A stretch of DNA of 64,000 nt from Gigaspora margarita (lineage: Eukaryota; Glomeromycota; Glomeromycetes; Diversisporales; Gigasporaceae). The stretch's first letter is position 1; every line of letters begins with the position of its first letter. The stretch spans positions 37,598 to 101,597 of the forward strand of contig WTPW01001648.1 of assembly GCA_009809945.1 (NCBI GenBank), read 5' to 3'. Of this stretch, positions 54,472-64,000 are shown one piece after another. Below the pieces are notes generated by a model. The model had not been told where the DNA came from. It searched no databases and saw only the letters and a list, made by a program, of their open reading frames with translations. The translations under genes were made by a program, and so were the position numbers.

Positions 54472-56060
54472 GAAAAAAACAAAAACAAAAATGTATTTTA
54501 AAATACTTTCGCTCTTCGTCGCATATAATTCCATAAAAAACTAGNCNTATATGCTTATTTTCGCTCACCCTGCAATTAGCTATTATTTCGCTTCTTTGTT
54601 TTAACTATCGTTTTGCTTCAGTTATTTCTTTTGTTTTTTCCATCGTCTTCGTTTTGCTTTTTTTAAATACTTCCTAAAAATAGTAGAGAAGTGAAAAAAT
54701 AAAAATACAAATAAAAAAACAAAATATATAACAAACTGAATAAAAAAAAGGAATCCCCAAATCTCCATTTTTTATGTTTGCCAAATGCTGAAATAGTCTG
54801 GGTTGGTTTTCTTGAAAGTGCCAGGAAGTAAGGGTTGTGTTCTTGCAAAGTGCCAGAATAAATTAAATTAATAAAAAAAAAAAAAATTTTAAAAAAAAAA
54901 CAAAAACAAAAAAGTGCCAAACAAAAAAAAAAATAGCGAAACCTTGCAATCAACTAAAACTATTTCTTTAAAAAAATGTTTTTGGCAATTTAGAAATTGC
55001 GAATTAATAGTTGTGTTCTTGCAAAGTGTCGTCTGAGTTGGCTTGCAAAGTTACACCTGTGTTCTTGCAAAGTTGCGAAAAGTTGTAGGTTTTCTTGCAA
55101 ATCGCCAAAGAAGTTAGGTTGGTGTTTTTGTAAAGTAGCGAAATAAAAAGAAAAAAAATTAAAAAATAGATAAAAAAAAAAGAAAAAAAAATAAAGCAAA
55201 GAGAAAAAACAAAATGAACAAAAAAAACAAAACAAAACAAACGAAAAAAAAACAATATAAAAACTAAAGATCTATAAACAGATCAATCTGATCTTGTAAT
55301 ACAGAGTTTGTAGATTATATTTAAATATTATCGAAACATTTTGAACAATGCGCTCTTGGTACCAGCATGTTCCAGGTTGCAGATCTACTGATCTAGCTTG
55401 GTTTCACATGTCTAACATAGTTTCGAAAAATATTTCAAAATATTTTGAATACTAAAATATTTCGAAATATATTGCAAAATATTTCAAAATTAATTGCATT
55501 AGCAAAATCTTTCGAAAGTTATTGCAGGTCTGCAAGATCTTTCAAAAAATTTTGGTACTATAATTTGCTGGTGTAGGTCCTGTCTTTCTACAGTATTTCC
55601 GTTTTCTAATCAGCTAGCTTTTTTATTTTGTCTTTGGGAGAAATCAAACTAGCAACTTTGCAATTTGTATTCTTGGAGCATAACCTCTATGCTATTGACC
55701 CAGAGAACTTTACTTATTTTATTTTATTTATTCCTGATTTTTTTATTTTTAGCACTTTACAAAAACACCAATTTTAAGAACATTAACTTTAACTTTTCTA
55801 GCATTTTGCAAGAACAAACTAGATTTCTTTGGCAATTTGCAAGAATATCAATACTTCTAAGAAGTGGTTTTTTTTATTTATTACTTTTTTACTATTTTAA
55901 AAAGTATTTAGAAAAAAGAGCAAAACAAAGATAATAGCTAAAACAAAAGAAATAGCCAAAGTAAATATGATAGTTAAAACAAAAAAGCGAAATAATAGTT
56001 AATTGTAGGGCTAGTTTTTTTATAGAATTATATACAACAAAGTATAAAAGTAGTTTAAAA
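54472..56060. repeat. 1.6-kb foldback repeat with polypurine/polypyrimidine arms
   Basis: The left arm (ATAATTCCATAAAAAACTAG, GCAATTAGCTATTATTTCGC, TTTTAACTATCGTTTTGCTT, AAATACTTCCTAAAAATAG) is inverted at 55890-56040 (TATTTAGAAAAAAGAGC, ATAGTTAAAACAAAAAAGCG, AATAATAGTTAATTGTAGGG, CTAGTTTTTTTATAGAATTA). Inner blocks with GTTCTTGCAAAGTGCC repeats (54780-55140) pair loosely with AGCATTTTGCAAGAAC (55800). The frames at 54663, 54990 and 55004 are low-complexity Phe/Lys-rich and not genes. Confidence 0.7.
55640..55715 (-). repeat. tRNA-like SINE head fragment
   Basis: On the minus strand CTGGGTCAATAGCATAGAGG, TTATGCTCCAAGAATAC and GCTAGTTTGATTTCTCCC match the head of the 63738 SINE (GCGGGTCGATAGCATAGCGG, TTATGCTCCCAGGATGC, GCCAGTTCAATTTCCCCC). 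A-box and B-box positions are conserved. No shared tail follows. Confidence 0.75.
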
Positions 56061-56679
56061 TATTATATATTATATAATATAAAAATAATACTATTTTTTC
56101 ATTTTATTTTTATTTTTTTTATTATTTTTTTCAGTTTTGTTTTGGTTTTATTTTTTTTTTATTATTTTTTCATTTTTTTCTTAAAGAATATAATAATATA
56201 TAATAAAATATATAATATTGGTTAAAATATATATTTAATTTAAAGAAAATATAAATTTGTTGTACTTGTGACATGTTGCACCTTATAATTCTGACCAATC
56301 AAATTGTATGATTTTGTAAAAAAAATTTTTTTAAAAAATAAAAATTTTACTTAGTAAAATATAAAAATAAATAAGTGATAACAAACTATATAGTGTAAAT
56401 TTTTATTTTAAACAACTTATTCTAAGATATTAAAATAGATTGTCTAAGTAAAAAAACACTTTATTCAAAATAATTTGTTCTTTTTTTACTGACTTACTTT
56501 TAACTATGTTTTCTTTAGATTAACATATATAGTAATTATTAACATATACAAAATTCAAATCCATCAAAAACAAAAAATAGATATTTGAGTTAATTAAGAC
56601 AATAGAAAGTATATAAATGATATTTAAGTAAAGAAGAAGAGGACTAGATTTAAGATATAGTTTAGTAGATGCAAACAAG
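56061..56679. other. AT-rich stretch, no gene
   Basis: Poly-T and ATATAAT runs, then AT-rich DNA. The minus-strand frame at 56520-56813 is antisense to the LINE's decayed beginning and is hydrophobic by composition. Confidence 0.5.
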
Positions 56680-58138
56680 CTAGAAAAAGAAGCAATAACA
56701 GCTAAACTTTGAAAAAAAACTTTTTGAAAGAAATTTTGACAAAAAGTAACAATTGGTTGAGACTTTGTATTGCAAATTAATTGTAAGATACATAAACAAA
56801 CACAAACAGACATAAATGCAAGTGGTGCTAAGAAGGCTATGACAAAAATTAGATACTATCAGGGCCTACTTGTAACAAGATTGCCAAGTGCAAGCTGGAA
56901 AACCCTAAACCAATAGCTTCTCAAATACTTTGAAAATAGAATCTTACAGAAAAGTACTTTTTTAATGCACAAAACCTAAACTTAAATTTTGTTTTAGATA
57001 AACATATATAGAGATTCCAAGAAAGTATCTGCATAAGCAAAATTTTGTGTATAAAGTTGAATTTTGCAATAGTAAAAGCTCTTAGAAAATACAACTTATT
57101 CTTTTTAAATCAACTAATAACCCCAGAACAAAACTTGATATTATATTAATAACAGTTCAAACTACTAAAAGCAAAATCCAACAAAGAAAAAAAACCAAAA
57201 TGGTTCAAACTTCTGGAAGAAGAAATCTTAATTGATAGCACTTTATATTGTGTTAAATACTTATACAAAATATGTTCTATCAAGCACAATTTTCTGAGCT
57301 AAAGTTGGCCAAGATTTCTGATAATAAAAGACAAAAAGAATGGGTAATGGTGTTCTCTAACAACAATCAAGTGCTCTATGAGAAAACATTAATAAAAACA
57401 GAAAAAAAGCTTCTAATTAAATACTAGAGCAGTATATCTGATAAGAGCATAATGGTTTTGGAAAAATACAAAAGTTGCAATAATTCCAAAAGTAAAGAGA
57501 ACAGCTATTGCTCCAAATGGGTCACCAAAAATAATATAATAGGCACACTTTCTAAACTCCAAATAAAAATAATAAAAGGCAGCTAGAAATAGATCAGAAA
57601 AGCTTTTAAGTTCAAGGCAAAATGCCAAAAACTCGAAGCTATCTTGAAAAGTTCATGCAACTCATTAATTCAAATAGATTCAATTGAATTGATTCTATTG
57701 CAACAACAACTAATAGGATTTCAAACAATGCAACAAATTCGTGAAGCTCTCGAAAAAAATTCAAAATCATCTGACAATACCTTTATTTATTATATGGATG
57801 GTTCTTTATTTGAACAGCAGGCCTATGAACTACACAGTACTAAAAAAAGTATAGGTCTTAGCTAGATCCAAATCAGCCAGGACATGGTGAACATTCTTAA
57901 TAAGAGCTGGACTAAAATTACAAATTGGTCCTCTTTTACAAGACCAGAGCTAGTAGCTATTTGGTTGGCTCTTTTGATAGCTCTATAGAAAAAAACAGTT
58001 AAATCTTTACTAATAGTGCTTCAGCAATTATAGTCATAGAAAAAGAATTAAAGTAGTATACAAATAGGCAGTGGTTAAAACAAGAAAATATAGGATTAGT
58101 ATCTAGAATAGTTAATTTAATTAGAATTAAGAATATTA

Positions 58139-58441
58139 CCATATATTCCCAAAAATAAGCAACACCCTAAAATAAGCAACACCCAAAAATTTCAAAAAAA
58201 CTATTAGCAGTTGCTACATATAAAAGTCTAAATTTTACTAAGTAAACCTCAAAAGTCTATTAAGTAAACTTGTTCAGAGCATCAAAATACACTTACTATA
58301 AAATTTTCATAGTGTTTGGACAACAATTATTAGTGTGTTTTTCAATTTTTCAAAAAATTCAACAATTTGAAAATAAGCAACCCATGTTTTTTCATGTAAT
58401 TTTTTGCCCAAAAAAGGTTGCTTATTTTCAGAAATATATGG
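58139..58441. mobile_element. AAATAAGC-family MITE inserted in the LINE RNase H
   Basis: CCATATATTCCCAAAAATAA and its complement TTATTTTCAGAAATATATGG with TA at 58137-58138 and 58442-58443. Excision to one TA joins RIKNI and NLELVKVKGH in frame. Here the motif is AAATAAGCAACAC, not AAGCTACC. The body is the short form also at 32829-33143. Confidence 0.92.
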
Positions 58442-58610
58442 TAATTTAGAATTAGTTAAAGTAAAAGGTCATAGCAGTAATAAATGGAATGACAAAGCAG
58501 ATATACTAGCAAAAAAAGATACTGAAGAATTTACTACAAAAGCGATAAACCTTACCTCAATTCCCAGACTAGCTTCAACTTTATTCTAGAAAGTTTACCA
58601 AGAGCTCTAA

Positions 58611-58737
58611 AGGAAGTGACAAAAATCAGGTGATCTTTTAGAGTAGGGTAAAAAATGATATAGGAATCTGACCAAATTTATATTAAGGAGGGAAAGGTCT
58701 CTAATAAAAAATAATTAGGTGATTAATGATATGGCTC
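58611..58737. mobile_element. Tourist-like MITE with TAA duplication, copy 2
   Basis: AGGAAGTGACAAAAATCAGG ... AATTAGGTGATTAATGATAT, TAA at 58608-58610 and 58738-58740. It is the inverse of 29255-29406. Located in the LINE region between RNase H and the final zinc motif. Confidence 0.75.
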
Positions 58738-59517
58738 TAACCAAAACAATGCTAGACCTTAAAACTGAACTTGAGTAGTGTTGCTTAAAAGAAATTTCTA
58801 AAATCAGGGCAGATAAAAATAACTCAAAATACTGCTAGAATCTTGTATGAAAAAAAGCAAAAAAATTAATAGGTATATGCTGTAAATTAATAGAATGCAA
58901 CAAAAAATTCTGTATCTGGATCAAGTGTTTATATAATAAGCTTTCTGTTCTCGAAGGCATGTTCAGATGAAAACCAAACTTATATAATTCATCTAATTGT
59001 ATCCTATATAATAAACAAGTAATTGAACCACAGGATCATCTAACAACATGTCAATTTTTAAAAGAAAATTAGAAAAAGATCACAGCAGCAGCAATTTCTA
59101 CAGTATAGTCTAGTCTCGTACTAGAAAAAAAATACAGGCTCTCTGAGATACAGCTTTGCTCGATATATCTAGGATCAAAAGAAGTGAAGAATTGAATACA
59201 AGAAGAATATGGGCAAAGGTTTAATTTGAAGCAAAAACTAAAACAAAATTAAAGAAAAACTTTTCTTAGCATCAGGGACAAGTACAATATTAGAGGATTT
59301 ATTGAGTATACTATGAAATTTGTTCTATGAAAAAATCTGAAAAAAAGGTGCCAATACATAATTGAGTAGGAAAAAGCAAACAATATCTAGAAAAAAGAGA
59401 AGAAAGCAAAAATGACAAAAAAGAAGCTCTAAAACAAAATATTAGAAGTTCAAGCTAAAGTCAAAAGCCTACATCATGAAATATTTTAAGTAGCTATATA
59501 TCGATATATAATGCATA

Positions 59518-59975
59518 ATTATACGGCATTTTCTATTTGTTGGATTTTGCATATACCAACTGTTATCCGGCATTTGAAATTTTATGATTTTTATGCACGT
59601 GAGTTACACACGTTTTCTGAAATATTTTAAATCCGTTCCGGATTTAAAATATATCCGGACAACGTGTGTAACTCACGTGCATAAAAATTTAAAATCTCAA
59701 ACGCCGGTCAACAGTTGGTACGCAAAACCAACAAATATAAATGCCGTATAATCCAGTTATTCAAGCACGAAGTACTCATAACTACGGTACAATAGTATTC
59801 TAATACCAGTAAAGCGCTATCGCGCTTTACTAGCATTAGAATACTATTGTACCTTACCGTTATTTGCCATATGATTTGACTGGCCGAATTTTAAGCACCT
59901 TCGGTGCTTAAAATCGACCAATCAAATAGCATACAGCAAATAACTCAGTTATTCGGCACTTCGTGCCGAATAACT
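59518..59975. repeat. Cluster of five consecutive hairpins
   Basis: Hairpin 1, 59518-59752: ATTATACGGCAT ends, inner GTGAGTTACACACGTT / AACGTGTGTAACTCACGTGC. Hairpin 2, 59755-59783: AGTTATTCAAGCAC / GTACTCATAACT. Hairpin 3, 59785-59859: GTACAATAGTATTCTAAT...AGTAAAGCGC-TATC-GCGCTTTACT. Hairpin 4, 59859-59944: GTTATTTGC...TTTTAAGCACC-TTC-GGTGCTTAAAA...GCAAATAAC. Hairpin 5, 59947-59975: AGTTATTCGGCAC-TTC-GTGCCGAATAACT. Hairpins 2 and 5 are the same length and related. They lie almost edge to edge and are GC-richer than their surroundings. No ORF. Confidence 0.85.
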
Positions 59976-60487
59976 ATTAATTGTTTATATTGATTAAAAT
60001 TAAACGTTATACATCAATTAACTTGTTATAAATCAATATATATCTATAATCGATAAATATTATAATTAAAATATAAATCATTATACATCTGTTAATCGAT
60101 AGTTATTATATTTATTATGGCGCAAAGCACCACTCATCATATTTTGTTTTTATTTTTTAAATTATAGTAGTAGTTTTGAAATGGTTTAAAATATTTTAAA
60201 AATATTTTAGAACTATAAAACCAAGCGATCTGTAACCTGGGTCATACCAAGTACATATTGGACTATATTTGTGAAATGTTTCAAAATTTTGTATGATATA
60301 TCGATAAAATTTTGTATTACACAATTAGATTACCACAGTGTTGTACGTTTTGGCTGTCCACAGCTTTTTTTGGCTTGTCCACATCCAAAATTGTCCAAAT
60401 GTCCAAGATTGTTCAAAGCTTGTCTAGGCATTAATAATTAATAAATCTATCTAAAAAATATAAAACTATATATATATATTTTTTTTT
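59976..60487. other. AT-rich stretch with shared repeat, no gene
   Basis: 60000-60120 has ATCGATAA / TTAATCGATA motifs. 60175-60300 matches 46230-46310 (AACCTGGGTCATACCAAG). 60350-60425 repeats TTGTCCA / TTGTTCAAA, which recurs near 61520-61560. Confidence 0.55.
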
Positions 60488-61428
60488 TTGAAAATGACAA
60501 CTCTTTTCGATAATCATCTGTACCAAATTTTCCAAGAAGGCCGACCTACGAAAACTACATATTTTACTTATTAAAAAGAAACAGGCTCTATTAAAAAGCA
60601 ACGGTAAGAGGCTATCTGAAAAGGAACTGAAAGGTGCTTCAGTCCTTTGTGACCTGGAACACTCGTAACAGACTTTTTAGATGGACTCCCTTTTGGTCCT
60701 TGGATTGGCACTATCAAGCAAAGAAGTAGTGGGCTTAGTCACTGGAGTCTTGTTTTGAAATAGGATATTATGTGTGGCATAACTCCTACCAACTCCTTTT
60801 CTGTTTGGTACCAAACTCTCCTTTTTCTCCTGCCCTTTAGGATTTTCTCTCAAAACTTTTACAAAAAGTGGAAAATCCAGCTTATCCCCTCCAAAAGATC
60901 GGCATTGTTTATATTTCCTAATCGGGATAGCGTCTACCCAATTGGTGCCAAGTCAAGTGTGCTTTCGGTAACCCGGCTGAGTAAACAATTCGGACACGTG
61001 CAATATTTTGGTGAAAAATTCGAGTAAAAATTTCTTTCTAGAACATTCTTTTAGACGTATGCAATTTTCTTTTGAAGATTGTAAATATAATACATAGAGA
61101 ATATTCTCTACATAGTATTATATAATTTTTGTACTATTTCTTAGATTGTTTAGCTAGTTCTTTTCATTTGTTTTTTTTCCAGTAGGGTTCTTTGCTGGGT
61201 TTTTTTTTACTTTTTTGGTAGCTGAGTACCATGTTATACGTATACTTTAAATATGTGTTTATGCATGTATATGGGTATAGGTGGCAGACATCAGTGCGAC
61301 TACTGGACATGGGTCTATCCAATGAGGTGGATCAGGTTTATGCTTAACATGTAATTGATAGAATATTTGTATTTATGCAAATCTATTAATAAAGTTAACG
61401 TGTGGTTTAGTCAAAGGAAAAAAAAAAT
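60488..61428 (+). mobile_element. 0.95-kb retroposon copy, plus strand
   Basis: Flanked by TATATATATTTTTT on both sides (about 60471-60485 and 61429-61442), with a poly-A at 61418-61427. Head GAAAATGACAACTCTTTTCG, an early frame (TLFDNHLYQIFQEGRPTK) that soon breaks, a middle CCCCTCCAAAAGATCGGCA, and a tail GAGGTGGATCAGGTTTATGC then AATAAAGTTAAC. Matches 42786-43771 head to tail; the tail also matches the 46506 SINE. No RT or endonuclease domain. The 85-residue frame at 60770 is unrecognised. Confidence 0.8.
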
Positions 61429-61869
61429 ATATATATTTTTTTAGGTGCTGAACATATTCTAGTTAAAATTAAAATAGGCTATCTTAATAAAATTTTAGAT
61501 AATTTTACTTTATTTAATTGTTCAAAATTGTCCAAAATTGTTCAAATCATTGTCCAAAGCTGTCCCATGACAGTATGGCAGACATTCGATTTGATTGGCT
61601 TGAAGATCACTAGGTTACACAATATAAAAAAAAATTTTAAAGTAACCCTTACTATGAAAAACCATATCGGCAATTGACAACTCATGGTTTTACATAATAA
61701 AATTTTTTTAAACCATATAATAGTGTTCTTCAACCCTTTATATGTCTTTTGTAAAAAAAGATCAGTATAGATCAAATATGGTATACTCCGGATCCATTAT
61801 ACTTCTAGAGCAAAAATTTATTAGTAACCGGTGAGATAATACGATATGTAATGAACATGCTAATTTTTT
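61429..61869. other. AT-rich stretch, no gene
   Basis: Contains CAAAATTGTCCAAAATTGTTC repeats near 61522 in two pieces. No coding feature on either strand that I can support. Confidence 0.45.
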
Positions 61870-62940
61870 TTTTCTAGCATCGATTTTGGAACCGTCATCA
61901 TTTTTGGAGTCATCGTTTATTCTTGAAGCCAGGGCTTTGTCATTGTAATTGGTATCTCGGTTGGTTCAAGTGTCTTTGTCTTTGATGTGTTGTTTTCAGC
62001 ATTACAGTCTTATTTCGTATTGCCATTTCAATAATTCTTATGATTTTGTCATGGTTTTATTGAAGTAAGTAGTGTTTTTTGGTATTTATTGTTTTTAGAT
62101 GGTTATTTTTCTACATGATTTTTCATCAGCGCAGTTTGGTTCTTTAGGTTTCGTCATTTTTAGCATTCTGGTGGACGTAGTAGATTTTGACGTTCATAGA
62201 GTTTTCTTTTGTTGGATCTTTTGTCTGTACTAAGTAGTCGTTCACCTTTTATTATTCTTGCGTTGTGGGTCCTGGTGCTTGGAGCAAGCCTTGAAAATCT
62301 TTATTTGTTCAATGCTTTTGGTATGTTCCTTCAGAAGTAGTCTTATTAGGCCTAGTCTGGATCTTCCTATGTTCATAGTATGTTTCTTTTGGTGTGTATC
62401 TTGACGTATGTTAAGTATATTTTTTTTTATGGGTCTGGGATTCAATTTCCCTTCGTTGATTCATATTTTGGTTGTCTTCATCAGGCTGGTCTTTTCTTCG
62501 TTGGAACCTGTCTTGTTTGGTGACGTCTTCGGACTTGGCGCTTTAGTACTGAACTTCTTTTTCTAACATGTTGGAACTTGCTATTCAGTTGATTATATAC
62601 TAGAGTCTTTGTTTTCTAGTATTGGATTCTGGGCTTGATTCTTGTTACTTGGGTACCACATCGACAAATTACTGTGAGTTGCCGTAGATATGGTTTCTAT
62701 CATTGTTGTCTTGTTCCTTGGGTTTGTTAGTTCAGTCTAGTCATTTACCTTTTGGGATTCTGGGTCTTAAGTTGGTCTTCTCCCATCTCTTCCTATGTTC
62801 AACTTTGGCTGTCTTTGCTTTGGGAGTCCTGGTACTTGGATCTGAAACTTGGCGCTGGACTTGATACCGTCTTGCACATTTTTTGACATAGGTTATGTAT
62901 ATATATAATATATATATATATTGTTTTTTGTGCAAAGGTT
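61870..62940. repeat. G+T-skewed repeat-like region of unknown nature
   Basis: The plus strand is markedly T/G-rich and less AT-rich than neighbours. Loosely repeated phrases include TGGGTCCTGGTGCTTGGA, GGAGTCCTGGTACTTGGA, GGATCTTCCTATGTTCA, TCTTCCTATGTTCAAC and GGTCTGGGATTC. On the minus strand this gives short Lys/Arg/Gln-rich frames (62242-62445, 62741-62935) sharing patterns such as NPRPIKK / NLRPRIPK. It resembles the T/G-rich repeats at 27115-27550 and, inverted, 11580-12230. No known domain. Confidence 0.45.
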
Positions 62941-62999
62941 CGAAACGTCTAAATACTTTTCTGTTGGTATTGGTTGTAGTCTTGGTAGTCTTTAGTGTT

Positions 63000-63737
63000 A
63001 GAAGCTATGGAATAGAGACGGGCTTTAGATAGATAAGGGTAAGTGTTTAGAATTAGTTTGGAGGATTACGAATTGGATAGTTAGAGATAAATTTTTGGAT
63101 TTGAGAATTTGGAAAAGTAGAAGAATAGTAAAGATGGGATTCGAGATTTTTATAAGACAGTTTATAGGTAAGCGAGGGAATTTGGTAGGAATGTTTAGAA
63201 TCAGGTAGGGAATAAAAAGTTGGGCAATTAGAAGTAGATTCAGAAATTAGATTAGATTGGGGAATTGGGTAATTAAAAATAAGAATATTCGAAATAGTTA
63301 GAAAGGTTGGGAAAAATGTATTAAAGTTGATAAATAAAGATATAATTAAGTAAATAATAAAAAAAATTATTTTACAATAGCAAAATTTATAATTCATTAG
63401 TAAGATTTTACATAATGCAAAATTTTCTATATTTTTATTAATAAAAATATAAATAATTCTGCATTATACAAAATTTTACTAATAAAATATAGCTTGGGGC
63501 ACTAAATAAACTTTCTTATCATGCAAAAATACATTATTTTAATATATAATTATATTTTAAATAAATTTATTTAGAGTCAAAAATTATAATCTATTAGTAA
63601 AATTTTGATTATTAAAATTTTTTTTAAATTGGCCAATCAGAATTGTCTTATGTGGGCAGGAGGAGGGTGCTCTCATAGTAAATAGATATTACATACTAGT
63701 AATATCTGTTATAGCTATTATTAAAATATATTTATTA
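63000..63737. other. Low-complexity A/G-rich DNA then family A-like foldback piece
   Basis: 63000-63300 is A/G-rich on plus (degenerate AATTGGATAGTTAGA / GGAATTTGGTAGGAA phrases) and yields a 114-codon minus-strand frame (63053-63397) of Ser/Pro/Tyr/Asn-rich low complexity that I do not call a gene. 63395-63610 has inverted AATTCATTAGTAAGATTTTA / TACAAAATTTTACTAATAAA arms like the 1-590 family. 63640-63720 is unassigned. Confidence 0.45.
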
Positions 63738-64000
63738 GTTCTGCGGGTCGATAGCATAGCGGTTATGCTCCCAGGATGCAAATCGAAGGTTGCCAGTTCA
63801 ATTTCCCCCAGAGGTGATAATGAAAAAACTAGCCAGTTAAGGAAATCTGTGGACCCGTGGTTTGTCAGCTGGCCAAAAAATCAGAGGGCTTAATTAGACA
63901 ATCCCCTAGTTGGGTTGCAGGTATGGCAGCTAGTGTGGAACCTGCAGGCGGACTACTTAAATTAGGCACCAAAAGTGCACGTGTGGCTAGATGCATCCTC
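63738..64000 (+). mobile_element. tRNA-headed SINE with tail type 2, cut by the window edge
   Basis: Head GCGGGTCGATAGCATAGCGG with an A box (63752-63762), TTATGCTCCCAGGATGC and a B box GTTCAATTTCC (63796-63806). The body then joins GTTGGGTTGCAGGTATGGCA, CTAGTGTGGAACCTGC and ACTTAAATTAGGCACC, the tail shared with 53390-54371 and 35109-35421. This head differs from that of the 53390 SINE, so one tail is attached to different tRNA-like heads. The 3' end lies beyond the window. Confidence 0.85.

Larger units (their letters stand above)
56680..59440 (+). pseudogene. LINE polyprotein 3' half with zinc motif and RNase H
   Basis: The decayed plus-strand frame gives, in order, a Cys-rich region (HKCKWC, GPTCNKIAKCKLE), LNQLITPEQN, KPKWFKLLEEEILID, KEWVMVF, then RNase H: YYMDGSL with the first catalytic Asp, WTKITNWSSFTRPELVAIWL with the Glu, and VKVKGHSSNKWNDKADILAK with the last His and Asp. 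A CILYNKQVIEPQDHLTTC zinc motif follows near 58990-59060, then a basic C-terminus (RDKYNIRGFIEYTMKF). Many stops are TAG or TGA at likely Trp codons. Two MITEs interrupt it at 58139-58441 and 58611-58737. The RT domain upstream is missing. It is a non-LTR retrotransposon remnant. Confidence 0.82.

Noticed and set aside
54663-55255. Phe-rich minus-strand frames that look like membrane proteins
   Set aside because: They come from A-rich runs in the foldback repeat and overlap in several frames.
63053-63397. 114-residue minus-strand protein
   Set aside because: Ser/Pro/Asn/Tyr low-complexity translation of A/G-rich DNA. No domain or supporting gene structure.
63738-63810. A functional tRNA gene on the plus strand
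   Set aside because: The sequence runs on into a shared SINE tail, and a similar head occurs at 55640-55715.

Overview
The window is very AT-rich eukaryotic repeat DNA. I found no intact host protein gene in it. The likely source is a fungus, probably an arbuscular mycorrhizal one (Glomeromycotina, Rhizophagus-like). The basis is a Ty3/gypsy element, hAT and pogo/Tigger-type transposases, a LINE with an RNase H domain, and fragments of a protein-kinase family whose N-lobe leader (WTSGNK ... LKA ... IEWIPFNKL) I associate with the expanded tyrosine-kinase-like genes of these fungi. The genus is inference and was not tested by a search. There are Ns at several single positions and one 500-N gap (19538-20037).

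Layout. 1-628: two copies of a palindromic foldback repeat. 629-14612: a 14-kb minus-strand Ty3/gypsy element with 680-bp LTRs, PBS, polypurine tract, gag, protease, an unusual cysteine-rich zinc module, RT-RNase H, integrase and an extra 3' ORF. It has been hit by three later insertions: a TA-flanked MITE in integrase, a hAT-like element with an exact 8-bp TSD, and a 2.5-kb element in gag that carries three identical 252-bp repeats. 15104-24463: a giant six-unit palindrome split by an 8.1-kb hAT element (16213-24323), itself broken by further insertions and the gap. 24938-26711: a MITE split by a TTAA-flanked element containing a nearly perfect 541-bp palindrome. 26755-30827: a long-TIR element holding a TA MITE, a 1.8-kb hAT element and a Tourist-like MITE. 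31849-34560: degenerate kinase exons, five N-lobe units in tandem plus C-lobe pieces on both strands. 35-48 kb: a 100-bp satellite array, hAT MITEs, SINEs, foldbacks and a 0.95-kb retroposon. 48531-51803: a pogo/Tigger-type element that encodes a (broken) transposase and shares its termini with the window's TA-flanked MITEs. 52310-54471: a hAT element carrying a tRNA-headed SINE. 56680-59440: a LINE 3' half with RNase H. 59518-59975: five hairpins back to back. 60488-61428: a second copy of the 0.95-kb retroposon. 61870-63400: strand-skewed DNA of unknown nature. 63738-64000: a SINE cut by the window edge.

How the parts relate. Most features belong to partner sets of mobile DNA. The pogo/Tigger element is the plausible source of transposase for the AAATAAGCTACC MITEs. 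The tRNA-headed SINEs carry 3' tails shared with longer retroposons. Small hAT MITEs with exact 8-bp target duplications sit beside larger hAT elements. Nesting gives a relative order of insertion. Coding regions are broken largely at Trp, Gln and Arg codons, as expected if 5-methylcytosine deamination or a RIP-like process had acted on silenced repeats.
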